Program-made: the position numbers and the translations under genes
In this document: positions 23,409 through 45,666 of the stretch, one piece after another
Layout: every line of letters begins with the position of its first letter
Position numbering within the stretch: the first letter of the stretch is position 1
Notes under the pieces: model-generated
The model's database searches: none
Seen by the model: the letters and a program-made list of their open reading frames with translations, nothing else
Told to the model about the DNA's origin: nothing
Assembly (NCBI GenBank): GCA_964023275.1
Contig: OZ029929.1
Coordinates: 4,919,381-4,983,380 of the forward strand
Reading direction: 5' to 3'
Length of the DNA stretch: 64,000 bases
Source: Norana najaformis
Taxonomy: Eukaryota; Annelida; Clitellata; Crassiclitellata; Hormogastridae

Positions 23409-24017
23409 CCCAAGACGGTGCTTTCCTTATCCTACCGACTGATCGAGGCTTAGAGGCCCCTGAATGCCGGAAAAAATGGACTGGGAAGTTGGGGAAAACG
23501 GACGAAAAGGCAGAAAATGTACGGGAGTTTAAAGTTTAAATTGACGAAAATGATGAAAAATGTACGGAAAGCAGAAAACGGACACAGCGCTAGAAACGGA
23601 CGGACGGGAAAAGTGGGGAAAGGGACGAAAATGTAGAGGAAATGCGCGAAAATGCAGAAAGAGGGAAAATAGGCGAAAGAGGCGGAAAATTGACCAACGT
23701 TTTGTTGTCATCTATAAATGACGGTGGATAGGGGTGCGTGCGTGCGTGCGCATGAGAGGATTCGTTCGCGAGTTCACTGGATGGAGTTGCATTGAAGGTG
23801 TAGTCTGGCGCTTCCTAGCGAGTATTCGGAGAGCTACCTCAGACCATGTCTAACGTGACAACGGGTTATCGAGACGAGATGCGTAGAAGTTTTTAGCTGA
23901 CCCTTTTGTTTGTTTTTCGTAAAATACCAGACAAATCTTTTATTACGAGTTCTCGTCATTCAGTTATCATTACATTACGTGGATATCTGTTTGTGCACCT
24001 CGTCTGTACACATTAAA
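23409..24017 (+). promoter_or_regulatory. lin-28: Probable lin-28 3' UTR with purine-rich repeats and an ATTAAA signal
   Basis: Non-coding sequence directly after the stop. From 23470 to 23700 it is a degenerate purine-rich repeat resembling GGAAAANGGACGAAAANG. A perfect let-7 seed match lies at 23834-23841. An ATTAAA hexamer at 24012-24017 could direct polyadenylation. The UTR length is inferred; no transcript evidence is available here. Confidence 0.5.
23834..23841 (+). promoter_or_regulatory. let-7 8-mer seed site in the lin-28 3' UTR
   Basis: CTACCTCA is the exact complement of let-7 positions 2-8 followed by the A opposite position 1. It lies 426 bases after the lin-28 stop. Reciprocal repression of lin-28 by let-7 is well established in nematodes and vertebrates. 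I saw little 3' supplementary pairing and no lin-4/miR-125 seed match (CTCAGGG) in this UTR. Confidence 0.6.
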
Positions 24018-24408
24018 TTTCATGTGTAATTTCGTTTAGGGTCTCTGTCTTTCGCGGTGTATTTGTCCTGGTATATCTGTCTGTGTCTGTGTGTCTTTCT
24101 GTATGTGCGGGTGTCTTTCTACGTCTAATATATATGTACAGCTATATGTACTTCTAATACATATGCATATATATGTAATATATATGCATATATATATATA
24201 TATATATATGTATATAGCACTGCTGTGGCCTAAACATAGGCGGAAGTCAGTGTGCAATGTGTCCTAGCTAAACAATGGAGTTTGGCTGGGGATCAGACAC
24301 GTTCTGCTTTAATATACTAGATAGATTCTCTGTACGAGCTTTCTGGCTACAATGATGTCTGCCTTTAACAGAAATTAGTTCACCGCACTGCCATGTTCAT
24401 GTGACGCC

Positions 24409-24439
<31 letters not shown>

Positions 24440-25093
24440 CATACATGTATATGTAGACCAAAATATACAATATATACAGAATCAGACTATACACATTGTA
24501 CTTATATATACAAGACAGCATGTTTATATATACACATGTATATGTCACATATTTAGGTCAATATATAGCCTAGTATTTTATGATGTAATAAGTCTATATA
24601 TATATGTCTATTATCATCCTATCATAGTCATATATATAATGTAGGTCTGTGTATCACAAAATCAACGGAGCGAATGTATCATATGTAAACTCATGTATTG
24701 TCAGCGTGCGTTGACGAATTTTCGTCGTTTTTAAGTTTGCGCAATATAAATTGTATTGCTTCATGACGAACACTGATATGTTGTCTTACACTTTGTGGAA
24801 TTGTCTGATCTTTACTGATTTGTTCTGGTCACTTAGCTGTTCTGAACTTCACTGACCACTTATAAAAAGTCAGCTTAGCTAGAGTGGACTCACTGACCTT
24901 TCGTTGACCTTTCTATGTACCATTCTCGTCTGAACTGATTTGAACTCTCACGATCACTTCGCATCTCTTCATTTGCTCTCTTATTCCAACTATGTATGCC
25001 GCACTCTGTTGAACTGAATTCCATTCAAAAATTATTCAATTCTAAAAACTATTCTAAATTCTAATAGACTTATGAATTGTGACTAACTATAGT
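24018..25093. other. Intergenic, no gene seen
   Basis: TA/CATA microsatellites (24120-24220, 24408-24445) and AT-rich unique sequence. 24780-25080 repeats words such as TGAACTGA without a clear unit. Confidence 0.5.
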
Positions 25094-25272
25094 GGGGCAC
25101 GGTAGCCTGTTGGAGAGAGTTCTGAGCTTCTAATGCGGAGAGTGCGGGTTCGAAACTCCCCTGAGACGGTTACTGTGTAGAGACCTCGAGCAAGTCCTTC
25201 ACTCACAATTGCTTGGCGCCATAGATTGATGCTAAGCCATTAGAACGTGGCGCCTAATAAATGCAGATCTAA
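25094..25272 (+). mobile_element. tRNA-derived SINE, family 2
   Basis: GGGGCACGGTAGCCTGTTGG (box A) and GGTTCGAAACTCC (box B) at tRNA-like spacing, followed by a short body ending in AATAAATGCAGATCT. The body differs from family 1. Confidence 0.7.
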
Positions 25273-25912
25273 CAATAGTGACTCTTTGAACTCAAACAAA
25301 CTGATCTGAAAGTTTTTAAATGGTTAGCAGTAAACTAGCGCATGTACGGTTTAACTTCAAGCACGGGATATATTGCGCTTCCAGGGAATATAAAAGTCGC
25401 TGTATAAATATTCTGATACATATAGATACATACATACATGCACATACAAATACATAGTTACATATACACATATTTACATATATATATATACGTATATACA
25501 TAAATAAATATTTACATATAGCCTACGATCATACAACGTTTGAGATATTCTGAAAATTGTGCATGTTTACCGTTTAATTCCGGTAGACATAAACGGAGAA
25601 CAGGATTGCACGTAGATGTAGAGTAGGTTAATACCCTACATCTATTCTAATCTGTCGATGCCTTTGTCTCTTTACTTTGGTGCTATATAAATACGACAAA
25701 GAATAAGAGGAACGTCTTCAGCGGAACATCCATGAACGGAAAATTCCGAGAACAAACGGAAAATTCCGGAGACAGCCGACAAAGATTCATGTGTCCATTT
25801 TAACAAAGAACGAGTGAAAGAACAAACGAACGACAAAATGAATGAATGAATGAGGCTTTGAAAAAATAACAAGCCTACATATTATAAAGCATAATCATGC
25901 ACAATGTCATAT

Positions 25913-26002
25913 ATATATATATGACCTATATATATATATAGAGGACCTATATATATATAGGACCTATTATATATATATAGGACCTATTATATATATATAG
26001 GT
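25913..26002. repeat. Palindromic minisatellite of CCTATATATATATAGG units
   Basis: Units of GACCTATTATATATATATAG and a shorter variant repeat about five times. Each unit is close to a perfect hairpin. Confidence 0.85.
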
Positions 26003-26869
26003 CCACGAATGCGGCGTATACTAGGTTGCAAAGCATAACCTTTGTAAACAGCGTTATCTACAGTAGTTGTTAAGTTGCAAGCTTTTGTTGGCTGCAGTTC
26101 AACAGTTTGCTGAATAGTTCTACATCCAAAGCATCTGCAAAAACGAATGAAAGAACAATAGAAGAAATGAACTGAAAAGAATAAAAAGCCCATGTGGCGT
26201 ACAACAGCCCGCAGAGGAGGCAAAACAATCTGGCGGACCATCCTTCATAGGCATAAATGTTCGTATGTCAACTCCAGAAAGGATCAGTGGTTGGCAGGAG
26301 TGGCAAAGAAGGAAAAGATCAAGGCACAACATATCTAGTAAATGTATCATTAGGGACAGTTAGTCTGACTCAGTGGAGGATGAATCATGGGCTCAACATA
26401 AATTTTCAGGTAAGCATTATGCAACGAGCAGAGATTGTTTGTACCAATGAGAAAAGATCTATAGACAGGGTGGAAATGTATGTGGAAATTTATCGTCAGT
26501 GGGACATATTCCTCAGTGGGAGAAATTCCGAACAACTGTGGGGTAAATTCCCCGTTGCCCCATGCAAATCGCGCCCTGCGTTCCTGCACCTATGTGCGGA
26601 CTCCCAAGTAGGAAGACACACAGATAAAAGTCCAGCGCGTAACAGTAATCCATTTGCCTCCCTGGTACGTAAGTACCAATAATAATTGCGCACAAATAAA
26701 CTCCACCAAAGAAACTCGAGAATTGACTATGACAAAAATAGGAACAAACTTTTTTTACATGCTTTAAGCAAAGCTATCACAACAGCTGATACTTTAGCAC
26801 GGCTGTTAAGTACTTGTATGGCTCTGATTAGTACCACTAAGTACACTGCTCAACAATCACTCAGTGGGA
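26003..26869. other. Unassigned block with moderate reading frames on both strands
   Basis: The plus frame 26257-26682 (141 codons) and the overlapping minus frames have balanced composition but no motif I recognise. It lies directly upstream of a LINE fragment, so it may be older transposon sequence. Confidence 0.3.
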
Positions 26870-27180
26870 TATCATTTCTAGGCAGACGATGCTACTCAAA
26901 TCTACATTTTGTTCGATAGTTTGTCTTGTCAAACGTCTGTGCAGCTGCCATTTACACTGTCTTTGCCCATGCAGTCTCGATGGCGGCTAATAATAAACTC
27001 CTCCTTAACACGTTGAAGACTGAATTTCTACTACTTGGCAATCCACAGCAAGTTCAGAAATTTGAATGCTTTAATCTTTAAAACTTGGGGACCCTTGTTC
27101 AGTTGGCTGATTCTGCTCGTGCTGTAACTTGGGCGTCGTTTTTGATTCTGATTTTTAAGTCTCTCAACCACTATGTAAAT
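26870..27180 (+). mobile_element. Older CR1-like reverse transcriptase fragment, host of the RTE insertion
   Basis: Broken frames give an ADDATQIY-type catalytic motif near 26885, then NKLLLNTLKTEFLLLGNPQQ, and a LGTLVQLADSARAVTWAS segment, as in CR1/L2-group palm and thumb regions. Frame shifts occur between the pieces. The RTE element interrupts it after SLNHYVNG. Confidence 0.55.
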
Positions 27181-27204
27181 GGCATTTTTAAGGTTATCAT
27201 ACAT

Positions 27205-28551
27205 GTATAACTGGACGTATTGAGAGAGGAGGTCCTTATAACAATAAAGGACATGAAGAACAACAAAGCGGAGGGAATGGACAACATACCCATTGAAATG
27301 CTGAGGAACCTCGGCGACAAGGCAACGGATGAACTGGTACAGCTGTGCCAGGAAATTTACAGAACGGGAATATGGCCAGAGGATTTCCTACAGACGATAG
27401 TAATACCAATAAAGAAAAAACAGAATGCAGTGATATGCGAAGACCATCGTACAATAAGCCTGCTCACTCATGCATCCAAGATCATGATAAAAATTATAAC
27501 AAAAAGACTACAGTCAAGGGCAGAAGCGGACAAGTGTTTGGGAGATGACCAATTCGGCTTCAGAAAAGGAAGGGGAACGAGAGATGCAGTGGCAGCACTG
27601 CGAATACTAACAGAAAGAAGCATCCAACACAACCAAGATGTATATATATGCTTTGTCGATTATGAAAAAGCTTTCGATAGAGTGGACTGGAAGAAGTTAA
27701 TGAGAGCGCTAAAGCGAATGGGGGTGGATTGGAAAGACAGAAGGCTGATAGGCAACCTGTACATGGGACAGCGAGTCAGAATACGCATAGAGGGCGAATA
27801 CTCGGAACCAGGAAGAATAGGTAGGGGGGTCAGGCAAGGATGCCCACTCTCACCAATACTATTCAATATATACATAGAAGAAGTCATAAGAGAAACACTG
27901 GAGGAAATGACTGAGGGCGTGAAGGTAGGTGGAAAACTAGTAAAGGCGCTGAGATTTGCGGATGACCAAGCTATGATGGCAGGCAGCCAAAGGGGATTAC
28001 AAAAGATGATGGATCAGCTCGACAGAATATCGAGGGAATATGACATGAGGATCAACATCAAGAAGACAAAGGTGATGAAAATAGGGAGAGGAGAGGCAGA
28101 AACAGTTAGGATTACACTGAACGGGGATATAATAGAACAGGTAAAGAGCTTTTGTTATCTGGGAAGCACGATTACAGAGGACGCAAAATGCCACGTGGAG
28201 ATAAAAAGGAGGATCGCAATGGGAAAGGATGCCTTCTACAAGAGAAGCGAGCTGTTAAGAGGAAGACTAAATAAGAATCTAAAGAAGAGACTGATCAAGA
28301 CACTGATATGGAGTGTGGTCCTATACGGATCGGAGACATGGACAATGAGAAAGGAGGACATCAAAAGAATAGAAGCCTTTGAAATGTGGATCTGGAGAAG
28401 GATGGAGAAAATCAGTTGGACAGAAAAAAAGACGAATGAGGAGGTCCTACAGATGGTAGAGGAGAAAAGAACTATACTGGAGACAATAAGAAACCGACAA
28501 AAGAAGTGGATGGGTCATGTTCTAAGAGGAGACAATATTGTAAGAGACATA
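27205..28551 (+). mobile_element. RTE-type LINE fragment bracketed by 32-bp direct repeats
   Basis: One long frame (27220-28557, 445 residues) holds an RTE-clade reverse transcriptase: MKNNKAEGMDNIPIEML, DQFGFRKGRGTRDAV, FVDYEKAFDRVDW, VRQGCPLSPILFNIY, RFADDQAMM, then a C-terminal region to WMGHVLRGDNIVRDI. Identical 32-bp repeats flank it at 27173-27204 and 28552-28583. The last codon and stop come from the flanking repeat, so the element lacks its normal end as well as its start. An (AAG)n run follows the second repeat. It is nested in an older CR1-like fragment. Confidence 0.92.
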
Positions 28552-28834
28552 ATGTAAATGGCATTTTTAAGGTTATCATACATAAAAGAAGAAGAAGAAG
28601 AAGACATACATGATACTCGTAACATACACAGAACTAGGCGTTATGTTCCCATAGCAACCAGACATTTTATGCTTGTGTGTTAACTACCAGAATACGAAGA
28701 TCATTAGTGTCTGGAAGAAGCAGAAACACACCAGCCTCCTACTAAAACAGTTCTTTACAGCACAAATTTCGGTCTAGTGTGGTCAGAGAATTCAGCCAAA
28801 CACTTGTGTGTGTTTTGCGACACTGTCATGCATT

Positions 28835-29155
28835 CGGTAGCACGCCTGGTCTATTTTCCAGCAGCTGCGGGTTCGAACACGCTGGGCAGATTCTGTACAA
28901 GTTTACAGAGACTTGTCTCTGTCACCAAGCAGTATAATTTCGTACTGGGGTAAGTTGGGAAGTAAACGCCAAGTCCTGCAATGCACTGGCCCCGTGTCCA
29001 GGACCTTGGGATTCGTTCACTGCCGGTTCAGTGGCCAAAGAGTAGGAAATGAGCGCCTCCACAGCATTCCACTGTTGGACATATAAGAGGAAATCCTCAC
29101 TCAGTCGAAAGACATATGACGTGTTAACAACTCCATTACTTACTTACTTACTCAG
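28835..29155 (+). mobile_element. tRNA-derived SINE, family 1, copy C
   Basis: The head is degraded, but box B (GGTTCGAACAC), CTGTCACCAAGCAG, AAGTCCTGCAATGCACTGG and GTGTCCAGGACCTTGG are conserved. It ends in a TTACTTACTTACTT run near 29150. Confidence 0.8.
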
Positions 29156-29772
29156 GCTTTACTTTAGTTGAATGCGCCTTTGGTACTTAATGCAGCCCAT
29201 TTATAGCATGATACTTGCTGTGACCCTCAAAAAGATTCCAGTGTACTGCGGTGATCGGAAAGCAGTCAAAGGCATGCTGTCTCGCAGCAGAACTCAGCCA
29301 CTGTGGCTAGAGAACACTTGTAGGCCTGAAGCTAGACATTTTGCTGGTAACATCTCATAAAGGTGACACTTAATATTCCATATAAAAGCGTGGCCATAAA
29401 ACACTTGGGGAACTACTAGTAATTTGCCTCCAAGGGCGCTGTGTAATATACAAAAGGAGCACCGTTCTGACCCCATTAGTCTCTGCCGTTGCCAGACATT
29501 AATTTCGAGAAAGCCGGCCACAGTAATTTTACAATCGCAGACCACTATGCACCGACTTTTAAATTCGAAAGTTAGCACTATTAGTTGCTCGACCTCGGTG
29601 TTCCTTTGCTAGATGTTGCACCTCAGATCAAAGGATTCGTCCGACCGACGTCCCCGTTTCTAGCTGAGCCGACTAGATGGCGCTTCTCCTGTATGGATGT
29701 CTTGCTGCCGTTGTGGTGTTTCGAATCGCCAACCTGCGGGCTGACCTTCAAGCCGTCGATCCACTAGGCTGG
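29156..29772. other. Probable Syt12 3' UTR and flank, unassigned
   Basis: It lies directly downstream of the Syt12 stop on the minus strand. No convincing AATAAA on that strand was found close by. Confidence 0.35.
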
Positions 29773-40102
<10,330 letters not shown>

Positions 40103-40132
40103 GGTCGGTCGAAGGCAGGATCCTTATGCGGC

Positions 40133-40185
40133 GTTTCTATGGCAACGCCGACGGCGCATCTATTGCTTTCGGTTGCTATGGCAAT
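40133..40185. promoter_or_regulatory. Two RFX X-box-like palindromes upstream of Syt12
   Basis: GTTTCTATGGCAAC (40133-40146) and GTTGCTATGGCAAT (40172-40185) each resemble the RFX X-box palindrome GTNRCC-AT-GGYAAC. They lie 31 and 70 bases upstream of the Syt12 ATG, in a GC-richer patch between microsatellites. RFX factors drive ciliary and neuronal genes. Whether the sites are promoter or 5' UTR depends on the unknown start of transcription. Confidence 0.5.
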
Positions 40186-40244
40186 CTGCGGTTAGCAAAC
40201 AAACAGCGATTCCACAAGATGCAAATGACAAAAGTACACAATCA

Positions 40245-40390
40245 TATATATATATATATATAAGTATATATGTATATATATATGTATATATGTATATATA
40301 TGTATATATATATATGTATATATATATATATGTGAGTGCATATATATATCGTATTACATATGTGCATATGTGCATATATATACATATATC
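40245..40390. repeat. (TA)n-rich microsatellite upstream of Syt12
   Basis: TATATATGTATATA repeats about 60 bases beyond the X-box pair. Similar tracts at 42090-42300, 42530-42630 and 43060-43225. Confidence 0.9.
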
Positions 40391-42934
40391 ACACATGTAT
40401 ATAAGCAATATAATGCTGTCATATATAACAGTCACACTATCGGAAATACAGACAACAGAATTAGAATTTATTCCTAGTTCTCACTCATAAATATAATCAC
40501 TTCCTAATTTGCTTGATGTACAGGGCGTACATGTATGTGTGTATGTATATTGTATATATATCTATATATATATATATATATATTTGTGTATGTATGTATG
40601 TTTATGTATGCATGTATGTCTGGATCCATCCATCCATCCATTGATCCATCCATCCGTCCGTCCATCCACCAATGCATTCATCCATTCATCCATCCACATT
40701 CAAAGTTGTACATAGTACTGTGGGTTTTAAAACACACCGAGATGACTGGTATTTAAACCCACAGTCATTTAGGGTCCATCCGTCCGTCCATTATTTTCTG
40801 CTTCTCTTGTTTATATATACCTAAATTATACCCAGCTCATACCTTGTGAATGCAGATGTTAGGGAAATGGCGCCACATAAAGGTCGAGATATTGATACAC
40901 ATACACGTAGATACATGGGACTTATTATTTATTTATGATGGCAGAGAAGACAGGAAACGAATCAAATGAGGATATAGTAGAACAAACAAGCGGAATATAA
41001 ATGAGAAACGTCCGATATAACATATCCAATAAAATATATAGGAACAATAACAACATTACCATGGATGCACGTCTCTGTCTGTCTGTCTGTCAGTCTGTCT
41101 GTCTGTCTGTAATTGTCATGCATTTGTTTCTGTATCTCGGTGTTTCACTGTGTGTCTGGGTTTGTGTCTGTCTGTCTGTCTATCTCTCTCTGTCTCTGTC
41201 TGTGTCTCTCTGCCTGTCTCTCTGTCTGTCTCTCTGTCTTTCTCTCTGTCTTTCTGTCTGTAATTGTGTCATGTGTTTGTTTCTGTATCTCGGTGTTTCA
41301 CTGTGTGTCTGGGCTTGTGTCTGTCTGTCTGTCTCTGTCTGTCTGTCTGTCTCTCTGTATGTCTGTCTGTCTTTCTGTCTGTCTGTCAGTCGTCTGTCTG
41401 TCTGTTTGTCTGTCTGTCTGATGAATAATAGAAGAGTGAATGGTTGGAGCTGCACAGGGTTCAGTCAGTTGTTAAGCAGAGACCAAATCAATGGCGTTGG
41501 ATAAACTGACCACGGAACAGGGATGGACGGGTGGGGTGGGTAAACGGCTGGCTGGGTAATGGCGCACAATAAAGTTATCATTATCTTACCTTCCATGCCT
41601 TGCCATACCTCCATAGCTGACTATGTCTTCACCTAATCATAATTTTCACCCACCATGCACTGTCGTCGTCACCATCATTATAATAATAATAATATTTTAA
41701 AAAATCTTCATCATCATCAACAACAACTTCTTCTTCGTCGTCGTCATGATCATCATCATAATCATCATCACCAGCAGCAGCATCATCTTCTTCATGATCA
41801 GTTCTTCTTCTTTATCGCGTTCTTCCTTCTTCGTATAATGATACGTGCTTGACATGGATACATGACAGGTTCCTAGATGGCGCTGAAGGAATGAATGTTC
41901 GGCTACACATGACATCAGATAGTCTCAAGTATGGAAATCACTGCTGCCACATTGCCTAATATATATGCCAATACCAAATTGAAGATTAATAAACAAGAAT
42001 AGATGTATCTATATATTGCTTATTAGAGAATGGCAGATTCAAGAGGGGATTTAGGGCAACAGAGTTAATAAACATCATATTTATAGTTGATATATATATA
42101 TTTGTTAATGCATGTATTTAAACATATGTATATATATTTATGTCTATATATATGTATAAAATATACATATATACACAAACATGCATGTATATATGTATTC
42201 ATATGTACATACATATATGCATACATGTGTATATATGTACATATACATGTATATGTATACATAATGTATTTTGTATATTGTATATATATATGTATATTTG
42301 TTCAGAAGTCCTTGGTGACGATGTCTCGAGAGCCGGCAGCCGGTGTCCGGAACTTGGCAACAGGTGGTATTGCTCTGCCTCTAGACGAACGACCCAGCTG
42401 CTTCCGCTTCCGGTCTCCGCGGGATCATTTATTTTACGCCAGCACGACAGACGCGCATGCATCGAAATGTTAGTTATTAGCACCACCGAGCCTCGTACAT
42501 TATGACGTGTATATAGAAACGTATATAGATATATATATATATAGATAGATAGATAGATAGATAGTAACATATATACGTATATATATGTATGTGTATTGGT
42601 GTATGTATATATGTATGTATATGTGTGTGTATATATGTTGTAACTAATGAGAACAATTTTTGGATGATTGTTAGGACATCCTAAAGGGGAGTGTCTTATC
42701 TAGATATAAGTGTTGGGAGAGAGAGGGACTTTGGCCTTAGGTGAAGATTAAGGGGTGCTTCTGACATTAGCTTGGACTGGAATAATGTTCTACAGGAAGT
42801 TGGGTAAAAGGCTAACGATGTATCTAGTTGAACCTTTCTAAATGAGAACTAGACACCAGCTTGATTTAACCAGACTCCAGTTCAAGCTTCGGAACAATAT
42901 GTATAAGTATGTATGTATGTATGTATGTATATGT
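40391..42934. other. Intergenic, microsatellite-rich, no gene
   Basis: Contains TATG and CATC tetramers (40540-40700), the TGTC array, ATC trinucleotides (41670-41800) and TA tracts. A GC-richer segment at 42300-42480 has an open frame but no recognised domain. Confidence 0.45.
41080..41425. repeat. (TGTC)n microsatellite with an internal duplication
   Basis: TCTG/TGTC tetramers containing two copies of a TTTGTTTCTGTATCTCGGTG segment about 170 bp apart, so a larger unit was duplicated. Confidence 0.9.
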
Positions 42935-43055
42935 AGTGTAAATTCCGCCACTGCTTTGTTTGGGGGCAGTGCCAGTCCCAAGCCTGGCTAAAGGAGGAGG
43001 GCGACGTCAACGGCATTCGATGCCATAAGATGTCGTTAAACTGAGGAACTAACTA
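42935..43055 (+). repeat. Third interspersed family, forward copy
   Basis: GTGTAAATTCCGCCACTGC, GCAGTGCCAGTCCCAAGCCT and ATAAGATGTCGTTAAACTGA. Inverted copies lie at 50330-50425 and 50895-51020; a partial one is at 15958-16020. No coding potential. Confidence 0.75.
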
Positions 43056-43174
43056 TATGTAGTGTAGATGTATGCATGTATATATGTATATATCTGCATA
43101 TGTGTATAATTATATGTATGCACGAATATTACGTAGTAGATAGTTATAACAGTAGTCATATTTAAATATATATG

Positions 43175-43226
<52 letters not shown>

Positions 43227-43644
43227 ATATATAAAAACCAGACTGCTGTGTATCGGAAAGCAACCACTATATATAGCCTTTCCACTATACTGCAGTTTAG
43301 ATTAATTTATAACCGTGTTGCAACGATTAGACACCAGAAGCAACATGGTATTTATTTTGCATTGCAGTGTGTTGCAATTGCATTGCATTGCGTTGGGTTT
43401 GTATTGTATAGCGTTTATGTATCAAATTGAAAATCGATTGTCCAGCGACCAGCGCTTTTAGAACGCATTTCCTCAATTTTATATTTACCAGGGATTTATG
43501 GAAAAACAACGGAGTTGATGGGGGTTTAAACGAATACCCCCGGCTGGAAATTTCCTATCAACATTGAGGAACCTGACTGGGGAGGCGGGGTTGAACGTTC
43601 CCAAGACGCCTGGCAAATCCAGACGTATACAGCCAACTAATAGT

Positions 43645-44112
43645 AATCGTAAGCTCTAGATTTCGACAGTGCCCAGCGGGATCCACCTTATTCACAGCGC
43701 TCAGTCAAAACAAAATCTATAGGCATGAGGGGTCAGAATCAGTTCCAGGTAAAGATCCAATGAGGAAGACAGTCAGACGCCTGGGGTGGATGGTGTTTGG
43801 AATTGGAGCGGCAAGATAGATAAGAGGGAAGCCAAGTATTGATTTGGGCAGCGCAATGGAGACTTTGCAGCCCCACCGTAATGTACATTGCTGTGAAGTC
43901 ACACTGAGCTCAACCAGACAAAAACCTGAGAAGCTCCTGTGACAGCCTGCGATCGACATTTGCAACTGGACCTTATGGCTGAACTTTAATCGTAAGCTCG
44001 AGATTTCGACAGTGCCCAGCGGGATCCAGCTTATTCACAGCGCTCAGTCAAAACAAAATCTATAGGCATGAGGGGTCAGAATAAATTCCAGGACAAGATC
44101 CAAGAGTCTGGG
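43645..44112 (-). repeat. Two (GATTAC)n LINE tails in head-to-tail order
   Basis: Copies at 43645-43770 and 43988-44112 share AGTGCCCAGCGGGATCCA and CTATAGGCATGAGGGGTCAG and are closer to each other than to other copies, which suggests a local 343-bp duplication. Confidence 0.75.
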
Positions 44113-44939
44113 AGGGAGAATTCACTCTCCAAATTGTACTTAAAGCTTCTGAACGCAATTGCTTAGAACTAAGAGTATACTGCAGACACTGCGTATCATG
44201 ACTACAGTGTTACCTCCTCATGACCTGGTACTTGTACCTGGTACTTGTCCGGGTACCAAGTACCTGGTACTTATCACCTCCCTCGCTTTCAATGACCTGG
44301 CTGAAAAGTTGCAAAAAATATACACAATGCGAGCAAAAACCTCCGCATTCCACTTCGCAAGATGCTCATTAGCGTCTACTGCGTCTCCTGGAGGTTGGTG
44401 GGCCCTCCCTCGCAAGATAAACTGCGTCATGAGCCCGGCGCATGGCAAACCCGACGACGATATGACAGTATTTTTCCTTTCGTCGGCGTGGGATTCCTTA
44501 GCGGTGGAGATACCATTTTCGATGATCTCCACCCCAGTTCGGCTCCAGCAGAAGCTGATGACCGTGTGTCTAGTGTTGGAATGGGGTCTAGGGCGTTTCC
44601 CGCAGGACATTTCTCCCGGGTCATTCTCCCTTGCGTAATAAAATGCCGCATTTTACGAGTATTGACAGTGGCAGAGGTACACGCGTACGAACGATGTCAT
44701 ACATCATCACGCACGAGATCAGACACTATCGGTTGCCAGTAATAAAACGCAACGATTACATCATTCAGTGCAGAACGAGCACTTTAATATCCGAAAGAAT
44801 TGTTAACTTAAACGTATCGATATTTGTTATGGTGTCTTGTAGAACCAGACATTGATGCGGTGGCTCGGAGATGTTTTGTCTAGTGGTTAAGCACGTCATA
44901 TGATGGTTGCACATACTGAAAGGGTCTACCGAGCCGATT
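44113..44939. other. Unassigned sequence with GGTACTTG palindromic repeats
   Basis: Around 44222-44275, ACCTGGTACTTG repeats in both orientations. Overlapping frames of 125-160 codons on both strands share no known motif and are probably chance. Confidence 0.35.
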
Positions 44940-45500
44940 AGATCGATTTTGTTTTGACTGAGCGCTTGTGAATAAGCTGGTTCCCGCGACTTAGCTTTCG
45001 TTGGGCGCTGTAGAAATCTCGAGATTACGATTACGATTTCTCGTTTATTTAGTTAAGATTTTACTATTTAATAACATCCACCGTCGGTATTACTTGTTGA
45101 CTAGTGGCCATAATAAAATGTAAATATAAATGCAAATGTAAATGTAAATGTACACGCTTTTCTACAGCGATCATCTGGCCTCGACCCTGCTCATTTTTCA
45201 ATGAATTTATCAAGCAGGACTGGGGTCCATTCTGGGTCGACCATTTCTTCGCCAATCACCTGTTTACACTTCATGTTAAAATGGCATCTCTGTCGATTTT
45301 GGTATCAATAAACGAAGATGTATGTATCCAGATCGTATCGTAGCGTAATTCCGAGATTTCTACAGCGCCCAACGAAAGCCGCGCCGCGGGAACCAGCTTA
45401 TTCACAGGCGCTCAGTCAAAACAAAATCGATAGGCAAAAGGGTTCGGTTCCAGGTCAAGATCCAATAGTCAGACGGAGAGACAGCGTGGCAGCTATAGGT
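44940..45500. repeat. Inverted pair of (GATTAC)n LINE tails
   Basis: A plus copy at 44940-45040 and a minus copy at 45345-45500 could fold back on each other. An (ACATTT)n-tail repeat in minus orientation (45115-45215) lies between them. Confidence 0.8.
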
Positions 45501-45666
45501 GGTGGTTTTTGGGGTTGGAGAGGAGAAAGAGATAAGAGGAAGAAGGGGTGTGTATATCCGTATATATATACGTATATATATGTATTTATATACATGTACA
45601 GTATGTATGTTCATACATATATGCCTGTATGTATAAGTGTGTTTATGTGCCTGTGTTTGTGCATAG

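Noticed and set aside
44159-44742. Overlapping frames of 126-159 codons
   Set aside because: Both strands are open over the same stretch with no motif and no splice context; probably chance in GC-richer DNA.
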